Below, piece by piece: positions 35,483 to 45,181 of a stretch of 64,000 nucleotides of DNA (position 1 is its first letter; the number at the start of each line of letters is the position of its first letter). Below the pieces are notes generated by a model. That model had not been told where the DNA came from. It ran no database searches and saw only the letters and a program-made list of their open reading frames with translations. Source of the stretch: Flavobacteriales bacterium (GTDB taxonomy: Bacteria > Bacteroidota > Bacteroidia > Flavobacteriales_E > Vicingaceae); NCBI GenBank assembly GCA_015075325.1, contig JABTUP010000013.1, forward strand, positions 1-64,000. Reading direction: 5' to 3'. The position numbers and the translations under genes are program-made.

Positions 35483-36744
35483 TATTGTCCTCTAATAATT
35501 TCAACTGGGTCAATGTCTTGAGCTTTTCTGGCAGGCAAATAACCAGCTATAAAAGTAGAAACCATTGCAAATACAATTCCTATAATGTAATAGGTAATTT
35601 CGAAGTTTACAGGAAAGGTTTTTATGGTTGGCAGGGCTTCCGTTTCGAAAGGTAAATAACTAATAATAGTTGAAACAATATAACCAAGAATTAAACCGAA
35701 AACTCCGCCAACAAAACCAATAATAACAGCCTGACTAATAAAAATTAGTTTTACATCAAACCCCGAAAAACCAGTAGCTTTTAAAATGGCAATATCATTC
35801 ATTTTTTCATAAATCATCATGTTTAAAATGTTGTAAATACCAAATCCAGCAACAATTAATAATGCAATAGAAACTGCATAAGTAATTAAATTTCGAACTG
35901 ATGTTCCGGTTTCAAATTGGGCATTGGCAGTATTAATATCAATTGCGGTTAAATTAAATTGTTTACTAATTGCTTTTGCCATGGGTATTGCATCTTCAAT
36001 GTTAAATAATTTAATGTTTATATCGGTAAGAAAACTGGTAGATTCGCCTAATAAACGCTGAGCAGTTTTTATGTTAACATAACTTTGTACGTTGTCAACT
36101 TCTGCAAGTCCACTTTGGAAAAACCCAACAATTTTTAATGGAATAATTTCACCTTTAACGGTTGCCAATTGAACTCTGTCGCCAATTTTTAACGACATTT
36201 TTTTTGCTGCCCCAATTCCAAGTAGTATTCCATTCATGTTGTTTTCTAAATTATCGGGTGTTCCTCCAACAATGTATTCATTGAAATTAAAAAATGTCGA
36301 TTCATCTTTTGCTTTTATTCCAGTAACAACTCCGTTTAACTCGGTAGAACCAGCTACATAAAACACCTGCGATTTTACTTGAGGCAATACAGCTTTTACC
36401 TTTGGGTCGCTTTTTAAGTAATTTAAAATGGGTTGTGCATTATGAATTTTTAATTGAGTTTGTTTTGGCTTAATTGAATGAACTACGTTTAAATTAGCCG
36501 ACAATTCATCGAAAAAGTGAATGGGTTGTTTGGTATTTGGTTTTATTTCGTTGTAGATGTGAATGTGTGGAGTTCTGTTTAAAATTAAACCATCGAGCAA
36601 GCCATTTAACCCCGACATAAAACTCATTAAAATAATAAATGCTCCAATACCAAAAGTAACCCCGAGTGCAGCAACCATGGTTTGTTTTATTCGAGATAAA
36701 AGATGGGTTTTAGATATAGTTAAGATAACTAGAAACCAATTCAT
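35482..36744 (-). CDS. MacB/LolE-type ABC permease
   Basis: The 420-residue permease has one N-terminal helix (LGVTFGIGAFIIL), a large periplasmic domain (about 45-270), and three C-terminal helices (NLITYAVSIALLIVAGFGIYN, then IGFVGGVFGLILGYIV and YIIGIVFAMVSTFIAG) ending in LPARKAQDIDPVEIIRGQ. This is the type VII (MacB/LolCE) layout, which transmits mechanical force rather than pumping through the membrane. One-base overlaps on both sides tie it to the adaptor and ATPase genes. Confidence 0.93.
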   Translation of the reverse strand: MNWFLVILTISKTHLLSRIKQTMVAALGVTFGIGAFIILMSFMSGLNGLLDGLILNRTPHIHIYNEIKPNTKQPIHFFDELSANLNVVHSIKPKQTQLKIHNAQPILNYLKSDPKVKAVLPQVKSQVFYVAGSTELNGVVTGIKAKDESTFFNFNEYIVGGTPDNLENNMNGILLGIGAAKKMSLKIGDRVQLATVKGEIIPLKIVGFFQSGLAEVDNVQSYVNIKTAQRLLGESTSFLTDINIKLFNIEDAIPMAKAISKQFNLTAIDINTANAQFETGTSVRNLITYAVSIALLIVAGFGIYNILNMMIYEKMNDIAILKATGFSGFDVKLIFISQAVIIGFVGGVFGLILGYIVSTIISYLPFETEALPTIKTFPVNFEITYYIIGIVFAMVSTFIAGYLPARKAQDIDPVEIIRGQ

Positions 36745-37829
36745 TATTCTTCGGTTAAATAAATAGAAGTGTTTTCATCGATTCCGTTTAGGATTTCGAT
36801 TTTATCCAAGCTTTCTAATCCTGTTTCCACTTTAACAAAACCTGCATCCGTTTTAATGGAATTGTCCTTATTTAGGTAAACTTTAGGAATAACTAAGGCA
36901 TTTTTTTTGGTAGAAATAATAATGTTTCCTTCGCCAGATAAACCAGGGTAGAGGTTAGCGGGCGATTTATAAAATTCAGCTTCTAATTTAAAAGTTTGAG
37001 AGCGATCATTTTTTTGAGGATAAATTTTAGTTATTGTAGCTTCAAATACTTCGTTGTTGTAAGCATCTAAGGTTATTAATACTTTTTGTCCGATCGAAAT
37101 TCGTGCAATATCTACTTCGTCAACCAACAGTTCAGCAATAAATTTTGATTTGCTTCCAATCATAGCAATAGGTTGTTGGGCAGAAACCAATTCACCAATA
37201 TTTTTATAAATAGCATAAACTCTACCCGAAATTTTACTTTTTATGGTGTAATCTTTAGAAAGAAACTGTGTAGATTCGTAATTGTTGGTGGCTTGCTGAA
37301 CTTGTTGTTTTAATTCGTTCTCAGTTCGTAAAAACTTGTTTTTTAAAGTTTTTACATTTTGACTAGAGGTTTCGTATTGTAATTTTTTTGCATCAAATTC
37401 GGCTTGCGAACCTATTTTTTGGCTCCATAAGTTTTTTTGTCGGTGAAAAACTGACGAATCGTTTTTACATTTTAGTTCGGCAAGTTTAATTTCGTTTTTT
37501 AAGTCATTTAGAATGGCGTGTTCGCCACTAAAATTTTCTTTTGCAATTTGCATGCTTAAACGAGCATTTTCGGAACTCAACTTTGGGTTGTTGTTGGTTA
37601 TTTGAAATAAATTTTGATCAAATATAACCGTATCACCTTCTTCAATAAAAATTTGTTCTAAAATACCGGTAGCTATTGAGTAAACAGCATATAAACTATC
37701 GGGCTGAATGGTTACCGATGCATAAACTGATTCTGTAATGTCTTGTTTTACAGGTTTTTGTTCGGTTTCATTGTTTTTTCCGCAACTTATCAATAGCAAT
37801 AAAGCAGTACTATAAAAAAGGTTTTTCAT
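36744..37829 (-). CDS. Lipid-anchored HlyD/MacA-type periplasmic adaptor
   Basis: The 361-residue protein has a lipobox LISC with Cys16, a biotinyl-lipoyl-like half with GILEQIFIEEGDTVIF, a coiled-coil hairpin (about 90-190), then GRVYAIYKNIGELVSAQQPIAMIG, and a beta-barrel domain with VLITLDAYN and YPGLSGEGNIII. It should link the MacB-like permease to an outer-membrane channel. No TolC-type gene is adjacent, so a shared channel must be used or the complex works without one. Confidence 0.9.
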   Translation of the reverse strand: MKNLFYSTALLLLISCGKNNETEQKPVKQDITESVYASVTIQPDSLYAVYSIATGILEQIFIEEGDTVIFDQNLFQITNNNPKLSSENARLSMQIAKENFSGEHAILNDLKNEIKLAELKCKNDSSVFHRQKNLWSQKIGSQAEFDAKKLQYETSSQNVKTLKNKFLRTENELKQQVQQATNNYESTQFLSKDYTIKSKISGRVYAIYKNIGELVSAQQPIAMIGSKSKFIAELLVDEVDIARISIGQKVLITLDAYNNEVFEATITKIYPQKNDRSQTFKLEAEFYKSPANLYPGLSGEGNIIISTKKNALVIPKVYLNKDNSIKTDAGFVKVETGLESLDKIEILNGIDENTSIYLTEE

Positions 37830-37934
37830 TTAAAAAATAAAATAATAAACAAAGCTAAGCCTAATATAATTGGTTATTGATGATAATTGTCAACCATTTA
37901 AAAGATTTAAATTAAAATTAATACTAGGTTTTTT

Positions 37935-38753
37935 TTATGGTAAAATAATTAAAGGTGTTTGTCCTTCGTAAACTAGTTCATTAATTAAAAACCGTCTAAA
38001 AAGCTGGTCTGTTAATAAACGAGAACCTTTTTGAACAATCAGCATTTCTTCTTCTTTGTTGTTTATTATTTTTTTAATGTCTTCGAAGGGGGTTGAACCT
38101 TCGTATATTACAGTTTTTGTATCAAATTTTTCAGAAAATAAGCTATGTAAATTGTTTAATTGTTTTTCAATTCCCTTAGTTTTTTCGTTAGGTTTAGCTA
38201 AATAGAAAAAAGTTAAGCACGTATTTTCTTTATCGAAAAAATTTAAAAAATAATTTAATTCTAAAATGTTTAAAGGATGTTTTTCAGTTACTGCAATAAA
38301 AATCTTTTCATGATTGAATGAATAAATTTCTTTAGGCATTGCAACAACAATATTTTTTACTTTTTCAATGAGTTGTAGAGCCACATTTCCAATAAATAAT
38401 TGTTTTAATAATCCTGTGCCTTTAAGTCCTGTAAAAATTAAGTTATGAAATGGCTCTGCTAAAAGATTGGTTAAAATAGTCTGTAAATTAATTTCAGAAA
38501 CAAAGAAAGAAACTTTATCTGATGAAGAAATAATATCGTTTGTAAGTGATTTTAGTTTATCCAATGCCTTTTGATTGTTTTGTTGAATAATTTGTTGTTT
38601 GCTACTATAATCGATAAGCCCTGGTAATAAAACATTTGTTTGATGAACAAGTAACAATTCAGCATTAGCTTGTTTACTCCAATCGTAAGCATACTTTATT
38701 AAGTTGCTTGAATATTCTGAAAAGTCAATAAGTATAATAAATCGTTTTGTCAT
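37935..38753 (-). CDS. Universal stress protein (UspA-like)
   Basis: The start is the ATG at 38751-38753 (MTKRFIILIDFSEYSSNLI). The longer frame overlaps the antiporter gene and is not family-like. The 272-residue protein looks like tandem Usp domains: the first half carries AYDWSKQANAELLLVHQ and TGLKGTGLLKQLFIGNVALQLI, the second is shorter and ends ELVYEGQTPLIILP. It follows the K+/H+ antiporter by 7 bases on the same strand, so the two probably form an operon. It may bind nucleotide and regulate the antiporter (inference). Confidence 0.85.
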   Translation of the reverse strand: MTKRFIILIDFSEYSSNLIKYAYDWSKQANAELLLVHQTNVLLPGLIDYSSKQQIIQQNNQKALDKLKSLTNDIISSSDKVSFFVSEINLQTILTNLLAEPFHNLIFTGLKGTGLLKQLFIGNVALQLIEKVKNIVVAMPKEIYSFNHEKIFIAVTEKHPLNILELNYFLNFFDKENTCLTFFYLAKPNEKTKGIEKQLNNLHSLFSEKFDTKTVIYEGSTPFEDIKKIINNKEEEMLIVQKGSRLLTDQLFRRFLINELVYEGQTPLIILP

Positions 38754-38760
38754 ATCAATA

Positions 38761-40239
38761 CTATTTTGTTGGGTTATATGGTTTATATAGACATTCACTA
38801 ACTTTAGTAAAATCATCTTGATTGTCAGCAAGAATCATTAAAACATCTTTTGCTTGAATTATAGTTGAACCACCTGGTCGGATATATTCTCCGTTTCTTT
38901 TAATCATTATTATAAATGCGGATTTAGGAAAATTCAAATCAACAATTCTTTTATTTACAGCATAAAAATCTTGCAATATTTCAAATTCTTGTAAAGATGA
39001 TTTTGGTAGGTCTAATATGAGCTTTTCAATTTCGGAAATAGGTTTTGCTTTTTCGGGTAAAGCAACATTTAACCATTTTGCTACTATTGACAATGTTGTT
39101 CCTTGTATAAGAACAGAAGTAACTGAAATAAAGAAAACAATGTTAAAGATTATATTTGCTTTTTCAATTCCTGCTAAAAGCGGATAAGTAGCAAATACAA
39201 TAGGAACAGCACCACGCAAACCAACCCACGAAATATAAAAACGCCTTCTCAAACGCATTTTAAAAAACATTAAACTTATAAAAACACTGATTGGGCGAGC
39301 AATAACTATTAGAAATAGTGAAATTACAATTCCTATTCCCATGTAAGGAAAAACTTGCGATGGGAAAACAAGAAGTCCTAAAGTTAAAAATAAAACAATT
39401 TGCATTAACCAAGCTAATCCATCATACATTTTAAGGATGGTTTTTTTGTGTATCAAGTCTTGATTTCCTAGATAAACAGCACAAATGTAAATTGCTAAAA
39501 AGCCGTTACCACCAACAAAATCAGTGGCGGAAAATGTAATGAACATTAAAGCAATAACTAATACAGGATAAAGTCCTTCAAAGTCGAGTTTAATTTTATT
39601 AATGATGAATTTACTTAGTTTACCAAAGGCAAAACCAGCAATTCCACCCAAAATCATTTGTTGTAAAAACAACGGAACGATAGATGCTAAACTTTGATCT
39701 TGGTTTACTACTAATGTAAGAAATGCAATAGTTAGCACATATGCCATTGGATCGTTACTTCCACTTTCTAATTCTAGTGTTGGTCTAAGGTTTGTCTTTA
39801 ATGCCAGGCTTTTTGAACGTAAAATGGAAAATACTGCTGCGGCATCGGTTGATGAAACAATAGAGCCAAGTAGCATACTCTCATAAATGGTAAAATCGGT
39901 AATATACCAAACAAACGTGCCAAGTGAAATAGCCGTTAAAAAAACTCCTAAGGTTGACAAAACAATTCCCTCACGAAGAATAGGTTTTACTGAAGTCCAA
40001 TTGGTATCGAGTCCACCAGAAAACAATATAAAGTTAAGCGATACAACACCAATAAATTGAGCTAATTTAGGATTATCAAAATGTATTCCTCCAATACCAT
40101 CAGAACCTGCCAACATTCCAATCGCTAAAAAGAGTAATAATGTAGGAACGCCAAATTTATATGATGTTTTACCTACAATAATGCTCACAAAAAGTAAAAG
40201 TGAACCGACTAAAAGTATGTTCTCAATTGTTAAATTCAT
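38761..40239 (-). CDS. CPA1-type K+/H+ antiporter with TrkA-C domain
   Basis: The 492-residue protein has 12-13 membrane helices and the CPA1 signature regions FSGGLDTNW, GSIVSSTDAAAVFSILR and ELESGSNDPMAYVLTI with the ND motif, then WVGLRGAVPIVFATYP. The C-terminal 80 residues (AVNKRIVDLNFPKSAFIIMIKR, IIQAKDVLMILAD) form a TrkA-C/RCK-C regulatory domain. This matches the NhaP2/CvrA potassium/proton antiporters. A universal stress protein follows in the same operon. Confidence 0.93.
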   Translation of the reverse strand: MNLTIENILLVGSLLLFVSIIVGKTSYKFGVPTLLLFLAIGMLAGSDGIGGIHFDNPKLAQFIGVVSLNFILFSGGLDTNWTSVKPILREGIVLSTLGVFLTAISLGTFVWYITDFTIYESMLLGSIVSSTDAAAVFSILRSKSLALKTNLRPTLELESGSNDPMAYVLTIAFLTLVVNQDQSLASIVPLFLQQMILGGIAGFAFGKLSKFIINKIKLDFEGLYPVLVIALMFITFSATDFVGGNGFLAIYICAVYLGNQDLIHKKTILKMYDGLAWLMQIVLFLTLGLLVFPSQVFPYMGIGIVISLFLIVIARPISVFISLMFFKMRLRRRFYISWVGLRGAVPIVFATYPLLAGIEKANIIFNIVFFISVTSVLIQGTTLSIVAKWLNVALPEKAKPISEIEKLILDLPKSSLQEFEILQDFYAVNKRIVDLNFPKSAFIIMIKRNGEYIRPGGSTIIQAKDVLMILADNQDDFTKVSECLYKPYNPTK

Positions 40240-40383
40240 GCTTTGTCATCTCTTTTTTTTTTTAATCTTCTCAAAGATAAGTTTTAATGTTTTTTTATTA
40301 GACTTTACATTTGTTGTATTATGTAATGTTTTTTTTAATTTTTAATACTTTTGCTTATTATCAATAAATTAGCATAAAAAAAA

Positions 40384-40408
40384 GATAATTTGTTTTAAAC
40401 AAATTATC
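40384..40408 (-). terminator. Terminator of yebC
   Basis: A 12-bp stem (GATAATTTGTTT / AAACAAATTATC, one central base) is framed by long A and T runs, just after the yebC stop on the minus strand. It could act on both strands. Confidence 0.85.
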
Positions 40409-40439
40409 TTTTTTTTTTTTTGAAGTATGTATTAATAAA

Positions 40440-41162
40440 TTAATCCTCTAATGTTGCCTCCATAGTGTGGTAAACATTTTGCACATCATCATCTTCTTCA
40501 ATTTTTTCGAGCAATTTGTTTACGTCGGCTTCTTGTTCTGGAGTAAGTTTTTTGGTGATTTGAGCTATTCGTTCAAAGCCTGAAGAAAGAATTTCTTTAT
40601 TGTTTTCTTCGAGGTATTTTTGAATAGAACCAAAACTTTCGAAAGGGGCATAAATAATAATACCATCTTCGTCAACAAAAACTTCTTCGGCACCAAAATC
40701 AATTAACTCTAATTCTAAATCTTCCACATTTGTTCCGTCGTTTTTTATTCTAAAGTTACAAGTGTGGTCGAACATAAATACAACCGATCCAGATGTTCCA
40801 AGAGTTCCTTCGCATTTGTTAAAATAGCTTCTTAAGTTAGCAACCGTTCTATTGTTGTTGTCGGTAGCAGTTTCAACTAAAATAGCAATTCCGTGTGGGG
40901 CATATCCTTCAAATAATACTTCTTTATAGTTGCTCGTGTCTTTATCTGTTGCTCGTTTTATTGCACGTTCAACATTTTCTTTAGGCATGTTGGCTGCTTT
41001 GGCATTTTGCATTACGGCACGTAATCTCGAATTTGATTCTGGATCGGGGCCACCTTCTTTTATTGCCATTACAATATCTTTACCTATTCGAGTAAAGGTT
41101 TTTGCCATTTGCCCCCATCGTTTAAATTTTCGGGCTTTTCTAAATTCAAATGCTCTTCCCAT
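40440..41162 (-). CDS. YebC/PmpR-family protein
   Basis: The 240-residue protein starts MGRAFEFRKARKFKRWGQMAKTFTR and has NMPKENVERAIKRATDK, YKEVLFEGYAPHGIAILVE and GTLGTSGSVVFMFD, all strongly conserved in YebC. The family was described as transcription regulators; more recent work links YebC to translation through proline stretches. The acidic C terminus (EEDDDVQNVYHTME) is usual. A terminator follows, and a dispersed repeat lies upstream between it and ribBA. Confidence 0.95.
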   Translation of the reverse strand: MGRAFEFRKARKFKRWGQMAKTFTRIGKDIVMAIKEGGPDPESNSRLRAVMQNAKAANMPKENVERAIKRATDKDTSNYKEVLFEGYAPHGIAILVETATDNNNRTVANLRSYFNKCEGTLGTSGSVVFMFDHTCNFRIKNDGTNVEDLELELIDFGAEEVFVDEDGIIIYAPFESFGSIQKYLEENNKEILSSGFERIAQITKKLTPEQEADVNKLLEKIEEDDDVQNVYHTMEATLED

Positions 41163-41205
41163 AGTTTTAATTTATTATTTAATCAGCTCTCAGTATTCGG
41201 TTTTT

Positions 41206-41234
41206 CAACTTCAAACTTCGGTCTTCCAACCTCC
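41206..41234. repeat. Intergenic CTTCAAACTTCGGTC repeat, copy 2
   Basis: AACTTCAAACTTCGGTC, then T, then TCCAAC matches the copy at 18,424-18,463 with one difference. It lies between ribBA and yebC. Confidence 0.6.
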
Positions 41235-41241
41235 ACTATAC

Positions 41242-42456
41242 TTATTTATCCATTTTTAAAGAATGACCCAACTTATCTTTCTTTGTTTGTAAGTAGTTTT
41301 GATTGTGTATGTTCGATTTTATTTCGATTGCTACGTTTTCAACAATTTCTAATCCGTAACTAATTAAACCAGTTCTTTTTTTAGGATTGTTGCTCAATAA
41401 CTTTATTTTAGAAACGCCTAAATCTCTTAAAATTTGGGCACCAACACCATAATCACGTTGGTCGGGTTTAAAACCTAATTCTAAATTTGCTTCAACGGTA
41501 TCTCTTCCTTGTTCTTGTAGTTTGTAGGCTTTTAGTTTATTCATTAAACCAATTCCACGTCCTTCTTGATTCATGTAAACAATTACACCTTTTCCTGCTG
41601 CTTCAATCATTTCCATCGATTTGTGCAATTGTGGACCGCAGTCGCAACGGCACGAACCAAAAATATCACCTGTCATACACGATGAGTGAACTCTAACCAA
41701 AATAGGTTCTTCTTTTTCCCATGTGCCTTTTATTAAGGCTAAATGATCCATTCCGTTAGTGGTTTGGTTGTAACCTATCATTGAAAAATTACCAAAACTA
41801 GTTGGTAAATCTACTTCAACAATACGTTTTATAAGTGTTTCGTGCTGTAATCGGTAAGCAATTAAGTCTTTTATCGAAACAATTTTAAGGTTAAATTTTT
41901 CAGCAATAATAAGTAAATCGGGTAGGCGAGCCATGGTGCCGTCTTCGTTCATTATTTCTACAATTACTCCTGCTGGTTCAAATCCAGCCAAACGAGCCAA
42001 ATCAATAGCAGCTTCAGTATGTCCTGCTCTACGTAAAACGCCACCTGCTTTTGCTTTTAGTGGAAAAATATGACCAGGTTTTCCAAGTTCTTCTTTTCTG
42101 GTGTTCGGATTAATAAGTGCCAAAATGGTTTTAGCTCTGTCGCTTGCCGAAATACCAGTTGTACAACCTTGCCCAATTAAATCTACCGAAACAGTAAAAG
42201 GGGTTTCGTACGCAGCATTGTTTGATTGAACCATTAAATCTAAACCCAATTCTTCGCAACGGCTTTCAACCAAAGGGGCACAAATAAGTCCTCTTCCGTG
42301 AGTAGCCATAAAGTTAATCATTTCTGGAGTAACCGAACGGGCAGCAGCTACAAAGTCTCCTTCATTTTCTCTGTCTTCATCATCAACAACAATAACCACT
42401 TTACCTAATTTAATATCGGCTATGGCTTCCTCAATTTTATGTAACTTTGTTTCCAT
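41242..42456 (-). CDS. ribBA: Bifunctional DHBP synthase / GTP cyclohydrolase II
   Basis: The 404-residue fusion has an N-terminal RibB domain (about 1-205) with [46 protein letters not shown], and a C-terminal RibA domain (about 210-395) with [23 protein letters not shown] (zinc cysteines) and [11 protein letters not shown]. It makes both riboflavin precursors from ribulose-5-phosphate and GTP. A -7 box TAACTTTG lies at 42470-42477 on the minus strand. No FMN riboswitch is apparent in the 164-base gap to the divergent permease gene. Confidence 0.97.
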   Translation of the reverse strand: METKLHKIEEAIADIKLGKVVIVVDDEDRENEGDFVAAARSVTPEMINFMATHGRGLICAPLVESRCEELGLDLMVQSNNAAYETPFTVSVDLIGQGCTTGISASDRAKTILALINPNTRKEELGKPGHIFPLKAKAGGVLRRAGHTEAAIDLARLAGFEPAGVIVEIMNEDGTMARLPDLLIIAEKFNLKIVSIKDLIAYRLQHETLIKRIVEVDLPTSFGNFSMIGYNQTTNGMDHLALIKGTWEKEEPILVRVHSSCMTGDIFGSCRCDCGPQLHKSMEMIEAAGKGVIVYMNQEGRGIGLMNKLKAYKLQEQGRDTVEANLELGFKPDQRDYGVGAQILRDLGVSKIKLLSNNPKKRTGLISYGLEIVENVAIEIKSNIHNQNYLQTKKDKLGHSLKMDK

Positions 42457-42469
42457 CAGAATTTTTCTG

Positions 42470-42477
42470 CAAAGTTA
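42470..42477 (-). promoter_or_regulatory. Promoter -7 box for ribBA
   Basis: The minus strand reads TAACTTTG, 13 bases before the ribBA ATG. Confidence 0.55.
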
Positions 42478-42596
42478 GTAAAATGTTGTAAGCTTGAATA
42501 GTAAAGAATTAAAATAGTTGATGGAAAATATTTGCATCTCAATTAATATAAAAATACTACACGCATTATAATGATTAATATCTCGTTTCGTTATTT

Positions 42597-42604
42597 TATC
42601 TTTG
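42597..42604 (+). promoter_or_regulatory. Promoter -7 box for the LptF/G permease gene
   Basis: TATCTTTG matches TAnnTTTG, 16 bases before the TTG start at 42621. This supports that start codon. Confidence 0.5.
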
Positions 42605-42620
42605 CAACCAAAGAAACAAA

Positions 42621-44057
42621 TTGAAAAAAGCTAATCTTTTTATATTAAAGTCGTTTGCAGGTCCTTTTATTATGACCTTTTTTATTGCATTGTTTGTGCT
42701 TTTAATGCAATTTATTTGGCTTTATATGGACGAAATGCTTGGGAAAGGATTAGAATGGTACGTTATTGCCGAATTGTTAATTTTTGCATCGGCTAATTTA
42801 GTTCCGTTGGCTCTTCCTTTGGCAATTCTTTTAGCTTCGCTAATGTCTTTTGGTAATATGGGCGAACATTTTGAATTGGTTTCGTTTAAAGCAGCGGGCA
42901 TATCTCTTCAAAAAGTAATGCAGCCATTAATTATTCTAGTTTCAATAATTAGTATTAGTGCTTTTTTCTTTGCAAATAATATTATTCCTGTAGCAAATCT
43001 TAAGTTTTATTCCTTATTGCACGATATACGTTCTCAAAAGCCAGCATTTAACATTTTACCCGACGTGTTTTATAATGAAATTGATGGGTATGTAATTCGT
43101 GTAAAAGAAAAAATACCAAGAGAAGAAGGCGATTTGCTAAAAAAAATAATGATTTACAACCATACTGAAGATAATGGAAACAGACAGTTGACCATTGCAG
43201 ATTCTGGTATTATGAACATTTCTAAAGACAAATCATATTTTTCTGTCAAACTTTTTCATGGTATTGATTATCAAGAAAAATTTGAAGGAAGAATGGATAA
43301 AGTATATCCATTTTCTAGGTTTTCGTTTGATGAACACGAAATGAGAATTGACATGAGTGGTTTTAAATTAAGTAGAACCGATGAAGAATTGTTTAAAGAA
43401 GATTATCGAATGCTTAATTTAAGACAATTGAAAGAAAAAACAGATACCATTAACAAATATTATCAAATTAGAAGTAATGAATTTTTAAATGGAATATTGA
43501 CTTCTTATGTTGTAAACGATTCGGTTTTAATGAAATCAATTAAACCAACAGCAGAGCATAAAAATACAACGGTTGATGATTTATTAAAAAAATTAAATAA
43601 AGAAGAATTAGACCAAGTATTTAATATTGCGATAAACAATGCAAGAACCAATAAAGGCAGAGCTTCTGCAGTAATGGTTGAAATGGATTACTACATCGAA
43701 AACTTGCTGAATTTAAAGGTGGAATGGCATAAAAAATTCATGTTTTCGTTAGCTTGTTTAATTATGTTTTTTATTGGAGCCCCGCTTGGTGCTATTGTTA
43801 GAAAAGGTGGGTTAGGAATGCCTGTGGTAATATCGGTAGTTTTTTTCTTATTGTTTTGGATATTGTCTATTTCGGGCGAAAAAATGGCAAAAGAAAACGT
43901 TATTGAAGTTTATCAAGGAATGTGGCTTTCAACGGTTGTGCTTTTTCCACTAGGATTTTTCTTTACCTATAAAGCTACAACCGATTCGGCAATGTTTAAT
44001 TTAGATGCTTACAGCAACTTTTTTAAGAAATTTAAAAGAAAAAAAGAAGTAAATTAA
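42621..44057 (+). CDS. LptF/LptG-family permease
   Basis: The 478-residue protein has three N-terminal helices (FAGPFIMTFFIALFVLLMQF, then LLIFASANLVPLALPLAILLASL), a periplasmic domain (about 130-370) and three C-terminal helices with FIGAPLGAIVRKGGLGMPVVISV. This is the YjgP/YjgQ fold of the lipopolysaccharide transport complex LptBFG. The start is TTG (TTG AAA AAA GCT); the next ATG would remove most of helix 1. The promoter position agrees. It converges with the epimerase gene, overlapping by 4 bases. Confidence 0.92.
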   Translation: MKKANLFILKSFAGPFIMTFFIALFVLLMQFIWLYMDEMLGKGLEWYVIAELLIFASANLVPLALPLAILLASLMSFGNMGEHFELVSFKAAGISLQKVMQPLIILVSIISISAFFFANNIIPVANLKFYSLLHDIRSQKPAFNILPDVFYNEIDGYVIRVKEKIPREEGDLLKKIMIYNHTEDNGNRQLTIADSGIMNISKDKSYFSVKLFHGIDYQEKFEGRMDKVYPFSRFSFDEHEMRIDMSGFKLSRTDEELFKEDYRMLNLRQLKEKTDTINKYYQIRSNEFLNGILTSYVVNDSVLMKSIKPTAEHKNTTVDDLLKKLNKEELDQVFNIAINNARTNKGRASAVMVEMDYYIENLLNLKVEWHKKFMFSLACLIMFFIGAPLGAIVRKGGLGMPVVISVVFFLLFWILSISGEKMAKENVIEVYQGMWLSTVVLFPLGFFFTYKATTDSAMFNLDAYSNFFKKFKRKKEVN

Positions 44058-45022
44058 TTGTTGTAGTAAGCCACAATAGCTGTTAAACTTTGTTCTAAAC
44101 TGTATTTGTTTTCCCATCCGGTATCTTTCTTTAACTTTTCGTTCGAACCAATAATAATTCTATTATCGTTTGGTCTAACCAAATTGGGGTCGGTTTTTTG
44201 TATTACTTTAATGTTTAGAATACTTGAAATTAACTGAATTACCTCAGTTAACGAAGTTCCTTTTCCGTTGCAAATATTGTACACTTCGCCTTTTTTTCCT
44301 TTTTTAAATAAAAGGTAATAAGCCTCAACAACTGCTCTAACATCAACAAAATCTCTAATAATAGAAGTGTCGCCAGTAATTAATTCTTTTTCAGTATTCG
44401 AAGAATTTTTTAATGCTATCATTTTTTTTACAAAGGAAGGAATAACAAAAATATCTTTTTGGTGAGTTCCAATGTGGTTAAATGACCTTGTCATGATGAT
44501 ATCCATGCCATAACTATCGGTATAAACTTTTGAAAGCATTTCTTGCGAAACTCTTGCAACAGCATAAGGGCTTATGGGGTTTAGCGGATGTTCTTCACTT
44601 AAAGGAATACTATTGTCTATTGAGTTTCCATATTCTTCAGAAGAACCTATGGATAAAATTCGGCATGATAAATTGGATAAACGAATGGTTTCAATCAGGT
44701 TTAAAAAAATGTTGGTGTTGTTAGTAAAACTTTCTACAGGCATTTTCCAACTCATGGCAACACTGCTGTACGAAGCCAAATGAAGAACAAATTGTGGTTT
44801 AAAAGCATTAATAATTTCTTCAACAGCTTGTTTATCAAGTAAATCAATTTTTTTAAAACTACAATTTACAAACGAAAAATTTAAATAATCGAACGGAATA
44901 ACTTCATTTACATCAACACCTAAAACTTCTGCATAAATTTTATTGTTTTCCAAATAATCTAAAAAATGTTTACTTACAAATCCAGAAAATCCTGTTATTA
45001 AAAATTTTTCTCTTTCAATCAT
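44054..45022 (-). CDS. NAD(P)-dependent sugar-nucleotide epimerase/dehydratase
   Basis: The start is the ATG at 45020-45022 (MIEREKFLITGFSGFVSKHFL). The 322-residue extended SDR has a nucleotide motif TGFSGFVS, with Ser at the third glycine position, DLLD, LHLASYSSV, GSSEEYG and SPYAVARVSQEML. The usual catalytic YxxxK is YAVAR here, so Lys is replaced by Arg. GDP-mannose 4,6-dehydratase/RMD relatives are the closest pattern (DFVDVRAVVEAYYLL, VRPNDNR), but the substrate is unclear. Its neighbours are an Lpt permease and two glycosyltransferases, so it probably serves surface polysaccharide synthesis. Confidence 0.85.
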   Translation of the reverse strand: MIEREKFLITGFSGFVSKHFLDYLENNKIYAEVLGVDVNEVIPFDYLNFSFVNCSFKKIDLLDKQAVEEIINAFKPQFVLHLASYSSVAMSWKMPVESFTNNTNIFLNLIETIRLSNLSCRILSIGSSEEYGNSIDNSIPLSEEHPLNPISPYAVARVSQEMLSKVYTDSYGMDIIMTRSFNHIGTHQKDIFVIPSFVKKMIALKNSSNTEKELITGDTSIIRDFVDVRAVVEAYYLLFKKGKKGEVYNICNGKGTSLTEVIQLISSILNIKVIQKTDPNLVRPNDNRIIIGSNEKLKKDTGWENKYSLEQSLTAIVAYYNN

Positions 45023-45150
45023 GTGTTTTAATTGATAATGGTTGCCAAATTTAAACATTTGATGATAAATTGTTGGGTTCAAAGTTAAAATACATCAATA
45101 AATATTGTGTTGAAATAAAAAAATGTGCAGCTAAACCTTAATCTATTTCA

Positions 45151-45158
45151 TACATTTG
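45151..45158 (+). promoter_or_regulatory. Promoter -7 box for the glycosyltransferase pair
   Basis: TACATTTG matches TAnnTTTG, 23 bases before the first glycosyltransferase ATG. Confidence 0.55.
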
Positions 45159-45181
45159 CCACAAAATAAAAGATTAGTTTA

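Noticed and set aside
42457..42620. FMN riboswitch upstream of ribBA
   Set aside because: The conserved RFN element segments are not present in the 164-base divergent gap.
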